DNA of 64,000 nucleotides, taken from Phlebiopsis flavidoalba. Lineage: Eukaryota; Basidiomycota; Agaricomycetes; Polyporales; Phanerochaetaceae. The DNA lies in contig JAOCPU010000053.1 in assembly GCA_035772785.1 (NCBI GenBank), forward strand, positions 62,001 to 126,000. The letters are read 5' to 3'. Position 1 is the first letter of the stretch; each line of letters begins with the position of its first letter. The notes beneath the pieces were generated by a model that was not told where the DNA came from, made no database searches, and worked only from the letters and a program-made list of their open reading frames with translations. The position numbers and the translations under genes are program-made. Shown piece after piece: positions 50,044 to 60,448 of the stretch.

Positions 50044-51184
50044 TCAGCTGGTCGAATTAGTACAGTACGACGGGAGAGAGGAATTCTCGCTCGCGTGTGA
50101 GCTGCTCCTCGAATTAGCGGGATACGATACAGGAGGAGTGCTAGATGAAGATAAGTGGGCCTCTCTAACCGGAGGGTGAGTCAAAGGCGAGTCATCTTCA
50201 GGGCTACTTTCAGGAACCAACGGAGACACGTGGGTGTGGAGGCTACATGAGCGATATGCCTGCACTCATGATCGTCATAGGAAATCGGGGATGTGGCTTG
50301 GACCATACACTGGCGGTGTGCGCGTCCTCTCTTGTGCAACAGCATTGCACCGATGCCTTTACGATCATCACAAAGACAGGAGCAATGATTAGGGGAATCA
50401 TGATATGCAGCCTGTCCATTGCAGCTGAGTTGTGTTGTGGCGGGTTGATGGTCGGAGGGGGCTCCAATGCGGTGGCGAGATAAAGACGCCTCGGAGGAAG
50501 ATAGGGGATAGAAATGAGGAAGATGGCATTGACATTACTGTATGAAGCGTGGGGTTATTGATTTCGACGCGGCTGATCGAGTGCTATCGAGGCCAGCTGG
50601 GGACGTGGCCATTCCTGCACCCGAGGAGGTACCGACCGTCGAGTCAGATGAGCCAGGAGACCCCGATATGGTGATGATGTCGATGTAAATCCAACCAAAA
50701 GAACAGATAAGGAGCGCTTATCGTGGCTGATAGTACTGACGAAGAGTGTGTGCACTCCTAGCTCGAGCGTAAAACGACGAAAACACATTGTTCCCGTAGG
50801 ACGGCGTGCTGGAATTTGAGGTAAGGTTGACTGTTTGATGTGTATCCCCACCATCGAAGGTAAATGAGTGGTTCGAGTAGCAGCCGTAGACGGGGCCGCA
50901 TGGGGAAATCGTTCCGAAAATTGAGATACCAGTTCCTATTCTCCTGGTTACATTACCCGAATGGCGCATGAACCATTGGGGACGTACCATTGAAGGTATA
51001 CCGGAACATCGACCCAGTCTCTACTGCACCATGGATAGTGCTAAGTCTACCGGTAAACATATAGGTCGACCAAAATCGCAGGCAGTACGTACGCGTTATA
51101 TTCTTTTGGGTGAACGACCCACCATCCAGAGCCTTGATAGAATATCTCTGGATCTGTATCATCGACTCTTACAACCTCCGACAT
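50044..51184 (-). pseudogene. VDDxDP single-pass membrane protein, copy U
   Basis: Minus strand from the ATG at 51,182-51,184: MSEVVRVDDTDPEIFYQGSG, then an intron gtacgtac...cttag. Exon 2 is STIHGAVETGSMFRYTFNG before gtacgtcc, and exon 3 is TGISIFGTISPCGPVYGC ... SFTFDGGDTHQTVNL. After a shift it continues LELGVHTLFVSTISHDKR (about 50,720-50,770) and a degenerate FWLD. The linker is Ser/Pro-rich. The helix MIPLIIAPVFVMIVKASV (about 50,345-50,400) is followed by a Cys/Arg stop-transfer. The tail has STPPVSYPANS and ends SSLPSYCTNSTS-stop at 50,044. The PY motifs are degenerate (PPVSY, LPSY). Two or three frame changes interrupt the ectodomain-to-tail reading. Confidence 0.65.
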
Positions 51185-52889
51185 GGCTGCGATTAATTTC
51201 CATATGAGGGTGCACAGGCAGAGGAAGCAAGCGATTCAATCCTACCTCTTAGTCCACGCCTCACGTAGCTTTATATTAAAACCAAGTGCTCCCACGGTGA
51301 GCCCGCAGAGGCACGTTGGCGTTATCCATCTAGAACTTCGGCGGAATGATGACGCTTCTTATATTCCATATCTTCCACCCAAATCACAGCACCATCTCGA
51401 TGAACACAATGGCGCTGGCATTTTCATGTGGTGTTCGCGCAAAGATCAACCAGAAAAAATGAAGCTCGATAGCCCGTTTCAACTTCTGCGATGCTCGATC
51501 TCCTGACCCAGATGAGGTGCCAGCTACGTGGGGCGTTTGTTTTCGTCACCGTGCCATTGCGGACAGGGAAAGAAAGAAAAGAGATGGTGCAAAGGACGTA
51601 CGATCTATTTTAATCATGGCTCGATTGGACCTTGAACCCAAAAGGGCCTTTGGACCGTCACAGACCGCCCTACGCAATCCTAAATACTCAGAACTCAGTA
51701 CAGCTGAATCGCTGAGGGCATACGGAGGCACAGTTGTGCGTCCTCTACGAGCCGTGAAGTGTGACGTGGGGATTCAACGCTGCACGCTTTGTCCGGGAAA
51801 AGAAGCACATTTGCTCACCTGTATCCAATCACCAACGCTGAATACTTTTTGTAAAGGTCCTGTGCGAAGACACTGCAATCTCAACTCAACTCCGCTGAGG
51901 TGACATTGGTACGGTACACCAGCCTCGCCACGCAACGCGTGAGTATTCGACATTTTCACCGGCGGAGAACGCGCTGAGGATGGCCTTCAGTATCCTATCT
52001 ACACGGAGAACGAGTGAGACAAACGAGGGTGGATGCGATGGTGACGGCCGAAGGACCCGAACGAGACCCCCCGCATGTCTGGCGTGCATATAAACCGGCA
52101 ACGAAACACAACAGGAGATGAAGGCGAGCACAAACACTCACATAAACACGTATCTCTTCCCACCCGCTTGATATAACGGGCTACGTTCGCACTTCGCTCC
52201 GCCCACGAAAAGCCGTCTCCGCTTCCCTGGCACGCATACAGTCAGAGAAAAAGAGCAAAACGGAATGAATGCCGAAAAACGAAATGCATTTGCTCACCAG
52301 AATTCAAGCACCGTCATAGAGCACTTTCTAACAATGTCGTGAGTGGCGCCCCTAGCCCGACCTCCGCCAAGTTCCGTCACAACGACTCCGAGGTGTACCT
52401 CTGATGCATACCCAGCGCGTGCGGCACAGTCATACGCGGGAAAGAGCGTCTTAAAGCTCTGTCTGACCCAGAAGTATCCATGCCGAGGGCCGACAAGCCT
52501 TCTCAATTCAAGTCCGCTGGACCGGGACCAGGATCAGTGCAGCAAGCCTTGTGGCACGAGCGTGAGTAATCGACGATTCACGGGGGTGAATGCGCTGAAT
52601 ATTGGTGCGGTTGATTTTAAAGGTTTGTTTGAAAATTCCTATCAAGACGGAGAAGAAGAGAGTTAGACGAGAGTGGATGCAATGGTGGTGGTCGAAAAAT
52701 CTGAGAGAGACGGCACGGCGAGGCGTCAGGTACCGACACCACTGTCCCAAAACGGCAAGCGAGTAAGTTCGCACCTCCGACGCGTCACCTCCGCACCCCT
52801 GCATAGAGCTAGTAAAAACACAACCGGTCATGGAGACAAAGACAAATGTTCACAACGCTCTGTGTCTTAATGCTTGACTGGAAACCCTT
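51185..52889. other. No recognised gene; two related segments
   Basis: Segments at about 51,938-52,060 and 52,558-52,710 look like diverged direct copies (cgtgagta.tcgac...ttcac, gtggatgc.atggtg...gtcgaa). Overlapping frames on both strands carry no motif. A stretch near 52,200-52,235 (ccgcttccctggcacgcat) resembles 62,645-62,670. Confidence 0.3.
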
Positions 52890-53036
52890 TCTTTTCAAGT
52901 CAGACCACTGGTAAGTGAGTAGTAAGTACACTGAGTTTACAGATGACGTTGTGTACTTACTCTGGCCACCTTGCGCACACGTTCCATGATACTGAATCTC
53001 CGGATATGTGACATCCGCAATTGTTACATGCGACAT
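52890..53036 (-). pseudogene. Orphan N-terminal exon of a VDDxDP membrane protein
   Basis: The minus frame from 53,036 begins MSHVTIADVTYPEIQYHGTC and AQGGQ, matching the VDDTDPEIQYxGxW signature with substitutions. An intron (gtaagtac...ttaccag) follows, but the next exon (WSDLKRKGFQ) does not match the family, so only the first exon is left. It lies just downstream of the C-terminal piece ending at 53,355 and cannot be its N-terminus because of its position. Confidence 0.5.
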
Positions 53037-53354
53037 AACTTTAAGCTCGTGCTATATTTGATGCAAAGGTATGGAAGGGGGAGAAAAGCAAGAGAGTCCT
53101 CTTCCTGCTTTGCACTTTATGTAAACTTATATCGCGCTAGCTCTAGTCAAGTTGAGCACAGCAAATAATCACTTGACGAAATCCTTCCAGAGTGTTGATC
53201 AATGGTGGAATAATGCCGGCTACTTGCTATAGGATACCTGTAGCTCAAAGACGGTATCATTATTTCCACTCGAAAGCATTCTGCGCCGAGAGTGCCACAC
53301 TCAAGGTAGAACATTTCCCTTTGCGATCCACTCCTTTCCATGACATGCAGCTCC

Positions 53355-54150
53355 TCAGCTTTGATAGGAAGGGGGCGGTCCCTGTGAGCGGTCGTCTGTA
53401 ACAAAACTAGGTGCTCGATCGGAAGTGTATGACGGCAGGGAGGAAGATTTCACATCACCGTTGCCTGAGAAAACGGAGGTGGTACCCACTGAAGGCGGAT
53501 GCGGCGCCATAACTGGACGAAGTGATGGAGGACCATTTCCGAGGATCTGTACACTCTCGCCTGAGAAAAGTGGAGGCACTAGGCGAGAAGGAACCAGGAA
53601 TGGTATGTGAGACATGTTCCACCTGACGCCGGCGTAAGACATCTTTTCTTCTCCGCAAGAAACAATGCCCCAAGCCCCAGAATGATCAAAGAAAACAGGG
53701 GCGATGATTGCTGGAAGTATAATATGAAGTTCAGTCGATGTGACCGAGGTGTGTCGCTGCTCGCCATGTGCCTGGGCAGGTTGAGGCACGTGTACAATTC
53801 GTGACGAGGACGGCAATGGAGATGATGATATTGACAACGAATCCGGTGTGCATGGCGAGATCTGCGATGATTAAAAGAAAATTAGCTTGAGATACAAAGC
53901 GAGGACATGGACGAAGTTACGTGGGGAATTACAGTCCTAGATTGTGCCGCTGTTAGGGGTTGCGTTGGTGAAGGTCTGCCGTCAGTTGTGTCAAGCAAGC
54001 CACTGCGAGTTTGACTGGAATTCACCGACGTGGGCGAGACCACGTTGAGAGTCATGGGTGAGCTTGCAACAGTAGTAGACGATGGAACTATAAACAACGT
54101 AGACGATGTAGACAATGTAGCGGTTGAAGAGGGGCGCAACGGAGGTATTA
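53355..54150 (-). pseudogene. Ser/Thr linker, membrane helix and tandem PY tail, cut by element 3
   Basis: Minus strand, starting at the element 3 end: a long Ser/Thr-rich linker (STATLSTSSTLFIVPSSTTV ... SPTSVNSSQTRSG), probably one intron, then SISSSPLPSSSRIVHV. The helix LHIILPAIIAPVF continues after a shift as SLIILGLGALFL (about 53,650-53,715), followed by the stop-transfer AEKKRC. The tail ends SSLPSYTSDRAPSFV and GPPPSYQS-stop at 53,355. Helix and tail match the VDDxDP family. The ectodomain is not present on this side; across element 3 the next same-strand coding sequence is a CFEM domain (60,449-60,833). A TTA repeat flanks element 3, which favours the two being one interrupted gene. 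Confidence 0.65.
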
Positions 54151-54691
54151 CATCAGGGAAAATCTCGTGATTAAGAAATGCTTCTTTGTTAGTACACTGT
54201 TAGTTGCTGTTACTGGTGTTATCTATCTGTTATCCATACATTCAGTCATTACCTCTGTTACTAGTTGATTTCTGGATTTCCAGTATATTCTTGAGGTGTT
54301 TTCTTGGTTTCTTTCTGTTTCTTCATTTTTTGTTCATTTCCACACAGTTCACATTTCATTTTTTTGTTTAGCAGCTATTAACACAATGTTATGTTGTTAG
54401 CTCTCATTAGCCAGTTTCTTCATAGTTCAACCTCTGTTTCTGTCTAGTTACATGATTAATCCTGGTTACTTTATTTTATCTCTATTTGGTAGCTGTTTCC
54501 TTTGACTGTCAGCTTTTATTAGTTGGTCTGTAGATAGCAATTCACAGACTGTCTTTTAGTGTTTGGCATCCTACCAAAGCTCTACCCAAAAGTCAAACAT
54601 GCACAATTTCACTATTAATCAATTCATACAGTTATAGATGATGCTGTACAATTATTGTATGAATTAAAACACATTTTATAATCTCGGGAAC

Positions 54692-55820
54692 ATTATGTCG
54701 CAAATCTCCAGGACCCGCTTCCAAGGCGCCTCAAGGCGGTTCAAGGGAAGAGGCGCCAGTGATGCTTCCAAGGTCTCTCAAGAAAAAAGAAATCGTTGCA
54801 AGATGGCGTGCCATCATTGCAAGATTCCCCCGCGGGTCGCTTGGGAGACCTTCCGAGTTTGGATGGTCTCTCCGGGCACTACAGCATCTTGAGACAGTCT
54901 TGCGGGATTTATATCCGGCAATTTATATTCGATTTTCACACATTAATATAATAATTTGTTAATAATATTGATATTAATACTACTCATATTTTATGTACAC
55001 ATATACAATTCTACTACAATCTATAGCACCTACAGAGTTCTAGTATATGCATGACAGCTGACAGCATCCTAGAGAGGTGTTACACACCTGGTGAAAGAGT
55101 GAGCTGAGTGACATGGTGGCAGGTGGGAGGTACATACCAGGGTCCTTGGCCAGGGGGCGGCCTTCTAGGCTATCTAGGTGTGGCTAGTCTTGGTGAATAG
55201 TATCAGAGGGTGGGCATGCTGTTCTGTGCTAGCAGGGGCATATGACTTACTTCGACTGCCGAAGACGTCTTTCCCATGCCCTGCCTGCCCTCCCTCAAAG
55301 CGCACGCGGTAAACCGGCTCGAATCAGCCGCGTTCTTGGCGATATATCCGATGGGGAGGGAGAAATGGAGGGACGGGGGGTGGCCCAGAGAGCGGCGGGC
55401 TGGTAGAGTCGGCAGCCAGGAGGGAGTAGGAGGCGGAGGAGAGGCGACAGAGGGAGGGAGGAGTGGTGGTTGAAGTTGAACGTCGAAGTGTAAGGTCAGA
55501 CGCCGTGGTTCGACTGTGGGAGACATCGGCATCCTCCGTTTTCGGCGTCTGATTGCTCGTGCCGTGGATGCTGGCACTTGAGAGACCTTGAGGACGACGG
55601 AGGTCTCCTTGTAACCATCAGCGCAATCTCGCAAGGACTTGAAAGACGGCGAGTCCACCTTTGAGTGATACCATCATTCTTGAGAGCTACAGGGATTATT
55701 ACATAATCAGATCAAGGTCTCAAGACCCCTTCAAGGTCCCTTCAAGAGCGCCCCAAGAAGGTCTCAAGCGCGTCTCAAGGCGGCGCTCTTGGAAGGCTCG
55801 ATTGGGATTTGCGACATAAT
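54692..55820. mobile_element. Nested 1.1-kb element with ATTATGTCGCAAATC ends
   Basis: Perfect 15-bp terminal inverted repeats (54,692-54,706 and 55,806-55,820) are followed by weaker inverted similarity that includes cttccaag and cgccttgag blocks. Both subterminal regions are rich in TCAAGG/TCAAGA motifs. The interior has an AT-rich patch (54,900-55,060) and GC-rich open frames without motifs. No clear target duplication was found. Inferred non-autonomous DNA transposon inside element 3. Confidence 0.65.
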
Positions 55821-56824
55821 CTATAAATCAATTCACTGAAGGCTGTCTTTGTTGAGACAGTCCTCATTGCAGCTGTCCGTGCCATCTTTTGGGCAGCCTT
55901 GTCACACTGTCCGTGTTGGGCTGTGATGGTTTGTGGTTGTGTCTTTCTTCTTGTGTCACAGCTGTCCTCGTCGCGTCCGGGTCGTTTCACCTTGGGCCAC
56001 GGCTCTCCCCATTGTAATTGGCCTCGTTCGGCATGTTACAGTTGGGTCCCGTCAGGCTGTGTTCAGCCTTGCCGTGGCCATCCTCGTCGAGCCATTGTCA
56101 TCCCGTCGCGGTCGTGTCGTGGCCGTCCTTGTGACGTCGCGGCTGTCTTCATTGTGCCATCCCCGTGTCGGGATGTGGCTGTGGTGCTGTGGCCAACATT
56201 CGTGTGCTCGTGACACGCGTTGCGTCGTAGTTGATTATCTTCTGCGATTGGTGTGACGTCATGGCCGTCTGCACCACGCTTGTCGTGTAGTAGTCATTGT
56301 GCAGAAGCTATTGTTCTGCGGTCACCCTCGTCGTGTGGTGGCTTTAATGCCGCGATCGTCCACAAGGTGGTCGGCATGCATGCGGGATGCGCGAGTCTGC
56401 AATCTGCACGCGCGGCCGAACGTCCGTCGGCAGTGCGTTGGTGTGTTGGGTGATGGATTGGACGGACGGGGGCCCATCTTGGCTCCTAGGCGTCTTCGGG
56501 CTCGTTTGTGCGCATGGGAGGGGCTTATGGCTGGGGGAGCAGTAGGGTAACAGGGGGAGGCATACCTACATCTGGAAAAACGGACTCTGTTAAGTAATGT
56601 TAAAGTAACATTATGACTACTAGCACTGTTATCCAAGGTAACGCACCGTTATTCATGTTAGTTTTCACCTATCCCTAGAGTACGCACGAACGAGCGCCGA
56701 CTCAGCAACATAACCTCACGGCGTTTGGCGTCGCTGCGGTGATGTCATCGGCGCTCCCTCAACAACGTATAAATTAGCGTACTGGCAACGCCGTCGGCCC
56801 CCTCGACCTCACTCAATTCCTTTA

Positions 56825-57508
56825 CCTTCGATTAAAGCTCTGCGCAGATCCAGGTAACCTGTAGGTACCTGCAGGTAGATCTGCCATCAATACCTGCAGG
56901 TATAGTGATCTGCAGGTATTTTGACCTGCAGGTACTTTGACCTGCAGATCCAGGTCGCCAATGAGCAATTTCAGGCAGGTATGCAGGTGATCCGCAGGTA
57001 TTTTTGCAACTCATAAATCATGATATTATAGCATAATATATACTCAAAATAGAACTATTAATGGATCTAATGTATATAACTGCAGTCAGCAATATCTCAT
57101 TATACTATATACTATGTTTACAAGTGATATATGGTATTAAACTGCTTTAGCATCAGTATTCAAGTAAATGCCGAGATATTGACTCCAATATCCAGGCAAT
57201 TATAAAAGCATGTCAGCCTTATTGGAGCAAGCAGATATATCTGAAATTGATCACACACTATATAAAGTATGAAGACAATATATATATGTATTTATTTGGC
57301 ATTAAATCACAACACATCACTGATATAGCATTGACACAGGTATGATCTGTAGGTTACCTGTGATCTGCAGGTAACTGACCTGCAGGTACAGATCACCTGT
57401 GGCCAGGATACCTGGCAGATCCAGGTCAGGCCTCCAGAATCAGGAATACCTGCAGGTACAGATCCAGATCGACCCGCAGGTAGATCTGTGCAGAGCTTTA
57501 CCTTCGAT
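56825..57508. repeat. 8-bp target-site duplication CCTTCGAT around the MITE
   Basis: CCTTCGAT occurs at 56,825-56,832 and again at 57,501-57,508, exactly abutting the two terminal repeats. An 8-bp duplication is the hallmark of hAT-superfamily insertion. Confidence 0.85.
56833..57500. mobile_element. 668-bp hAT-like MITE
   Basis: Terminal repeats TAAAGCTCTGCGCAGATC and TAAAGCTCTGCACAGATC (right end read inward) differ at one of 18 positions. An exact 8-bp target duplication flanks them. Both subterminal zones are packed with palindromic CCTGCAGG/TACCTGCAGGTA motifs (56,860-57,000 and 57,350-57,480), probably transposase-binding sites. The AT-rich centre has no coding capacity, so it must have been moved in trans by a hAT transposase elsewhere in the genome. 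Confidence 0.85.
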
Positions 57509-60448
57509 GATCTTCCACGCTTGCTAAACACAGCCTCCACCTCACCCCTTCGCCCCCTCTTCGCCCCTTGGTGCCTTGGATGTGCTACCAGTACGTTCTA
57601 CTAACAAGTTGCAGAATCACACTCCGTCCGGTACCGTTCGTCGCTATGTCTGTCCATCGAGGTGTGTGTCCATCGAAGTGCACGTCCGTCGAGGTGTGTA
57701 CTCGTTGGCATAATAAAGGTGCTCATATACAGGACTACCACTGCAGCCTCGATTACTTATGCCGGTGAGTCACCTGTCCTCTGTGCGCGATCAGCACTTG
57801 TTGACAACATCATAGGCTGATGGGTGCCTATGCCGTTGCGATTGCGTGCACATACAGATAGTATCAGTACACTATGGTAAGTCTGTACATCCGCTGTGGT
57901 GTGCATGGCTAACAAAAGTCTGCCCGGTTCTTGCACCATCAGTAATGAGGTGGTCCGGCTCACCTCCCTACCCCCAGTTCCACATTTGCATGTGGTATTT
58001 GGTATGTCGCAGACCCGCGCTTTATGATCATTACTCAGTTGCTGACTAAAACTTCGAGGTCATTTCTCTCAGTGCCGTAGAGCTTGCTCCCCGTCATCAA
58101 GGTGAGTGAAACTTGCTGCTACACAGTGTTTGGATTAGTAGTTGTTTCCTGTTCAAGTACTGGCTGTCATGTATTACCTGCCATAGTAGGACAATACAAC
58201 ATTTTAAAACCTCTGTGTGCAGTGTGCAGCTGTCTTTGTGCAGCCTCATGAGCACAACAAGAGTAAAGCAGTGAAATATCATGGTGTTAATGCCATAAAT
58301 TAACGGTAAAAAGCGCTAAAATAACGAAAATTAACGCTAAGTAAATCGTGACCGGCGGTGGGCATCCCGGTATATAACATATTTCGTTACTTCATTTAAA
58401 TACGGTATATAGCGTTAGTTGAACGTTACTTAACGCCGCCCGTTTTCCCAGATGTAGGGCCTTCGAGCTCGCAGACTCGCTGTAGCGGACATCAAACACA
58501 AGATTGAATGACTTACCGACCTTCTTGAGAGCTTAAATGCTTCTGGACCGTGTGCGGTGGAGCTGTTTAGGGCGCGGTCGCGCATAATCAGCTCAGGTGC
58601 GCGCGCTGTAGGGCTAGTCGCGCACCTTGATCAACGAGCCTGCAGGCTCGCCTGGATATACCTAACAACAATAGATGTGCCCTGCACACTTTCCCAGCTT
58701 CCCCCAGCAATCCTGAGGGTCGACGCGGCCGTGCTTGAAGAGACGGCGCGGTTATCGGTGAGGTCGATGGTGTGCGCGATTGGACAGCGCCGAGTGTCGA
58801 GCGGGGAGGAAGAAAACTGGGGGAAAAACAACGCAAAGAGGTTGAGAGGCTTCGAAGAAGGCCCCTGAGTGAGAACGAGAGGGAGGGGGGCCGCCGTTCT
58901 CATGAACGACGGCGGAGGATGGGGGGCGAGAGCGGGCGCTCCGGACTTGGAACTCGCGTCGACGCGTGAGCGCAGGCGCCCTGCAGCGCGTCGGCGTGCA
59001 AGCGCCTGGTTCGACTTTTGTTCCGCCTCCACCATCGGTCGCCGTTTGCGAGAACGGCGGCGAAAGTCCGTTCTTCTTTGCACAAGAGCCTCTTCGGAGG
59101 TTCTTGATGGACCCCGACTCTTGCCCTATACCACTCGCTCCCACAACACCGCGCGACGGCCCACCACGACATCGCGCGACGGCTCACCCCGCCCACCCGC
59201 CGCAAGACTCGACTAGCACTGCCAGCCACGCAGAACGGACGCGACGCGACACTCAAAAAAGTGTCTAGGAAGGTCGGGGAGGTGCGCAGGGCGCATAATC
59301 CGGCCTCCTGTGGGACGAACCGGGCCTGTGGGCCTGACGGTACAAGGTGAGCAGGGCCGCCACTCTGCTGTCTTCGCGAGCTGACCCCAGCCATGCCCGC
59401 TTGCACGCGCATGTGCAAAGCATGTGCGCAGTCAGCGGATGTCATATTAGTATGCCCACCGTCGTGCCCCCGCCCCCGCCTCCGCACTCATACCCTCATT
59501 CAGTTGCGCCCTCCAAGCCGCGCTCGCGCTCGCTGGTTTGAATCTGCAGCTCGTGCTCCTACCCTCAAGCCCGCGCCCTTCTACCAACACCCTCGACTGA
59601 GCCCCCGAGCCTTGATCCTTTTGACGAGCCTTCATGCTCGTGCTCGCGCCCCCACATTTGTGCTCCCACGTCCTCGCGCTCAAGCCCACCACCACACCAC
59701 TGGCCCCAGCCCTCGCCCCCGCGCTGTTCTGCCCTCGCCCTCATGCCCATGTCGCAGCATCCACCGCTCTCCTTGCGCGTGCACATGGGTCGACGCGCCC
59801 TCCTCAGCACTGTTGGCGTTGGCGTTGCCACGGAACCTGCACACACAAGGAATAAACAATGATGGTGCATTCAAGAAGGACTACAAGGACAACAAATACA
59901 AGAGTAGAGGTAAGCCAAGACAGGTGGAGAAAGATGAAGAGTAGTAGTAGTGTGAAAAGGGTTGATTTCACTCAAAAATGAGCTGCTCTTGGATCTGTAT
60001 ACTACATCCTTATAATGACAATGAAAGTTTGCCTATATACTGTGTGAAATAAGAGTGTGATAGTATTGGACTAGTAGCCTAACCAGAAACAAACTGAATA
60101 ACAGACAAACTGGAAAACATTGGAACATTTAGGAAATTGCTAGGAAACACTTAGGAAACACTCAAATCAGAAAACAGATTAACACTGAAAACTAGCAAAC
60201 ATGGAAACAAGATAACAGTCAAATAATCACCAAGAAACAGCCAGGAAACACCCAGGAAACACTCAAGAAACAGCCAAGAAACAGCCAGGAAACAAAACTA
60301 ATGTTGGAGCCTTGCAAAAGAAACGCTTCCTAACCATTATTTCATTAGTTGCGTTTCCTGGGAGTTTGTTTATTTAAAAATGCTTCTTATTGGCCTGGAT
60401 TTTCCCTGATGTTAGAGGCAAGGCCTGTGGAGCCGACTGTATCAGGGC

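Larger units (their letters stand above)
56566..58457. mobile_element. Nested 1.9-kb element with CTACATCTGG ends
   Basis: The ends CTACATCTGG (56,566) and its complement (to 58,457) extend into roughly 45 bp of imperfect inverted repeat with shared AAAACGG and GTTAAGTAA blocks. TTAAC/GTTAA motifs recur at both edges (58,290-58,440 on the right). The flanks ggcatac and ggccttc agree at 5 of 7 positions and may be a worn target duplication. It interrupts sequence that is continuous in elements 1 and 2, and itself contains a hAT-like MITE. No transposase is recognised. Confidence 0.7.
54151..60411. mobile_element. Element 3: 6.26-kb relative of elements 1 and 2 with nested insertions
   Basis: The ends are CATCAGGGAAAATC (54,151 on) and the complement of CATCAGGGAAAATCC (to 60,411), flanked by a direct TTA (54,148-54,150 and 60,412-60,414). 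Blocks 55,840-56,560 and 58,460-59,860 are similar to the GC core of element 1 (for example cttggctcc.aggcgtcttcg and tcaacgagcctgcaggc). Subtracting the nested pieces leaves about 3.2 kb, close to elements 1 and 2. Its subterminal arrays differ: repeats of the type CCAGGAAACA lie at 60,110-60,300 instead of GCGAACA. No transposase is encoded. Confidence 0.8.
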
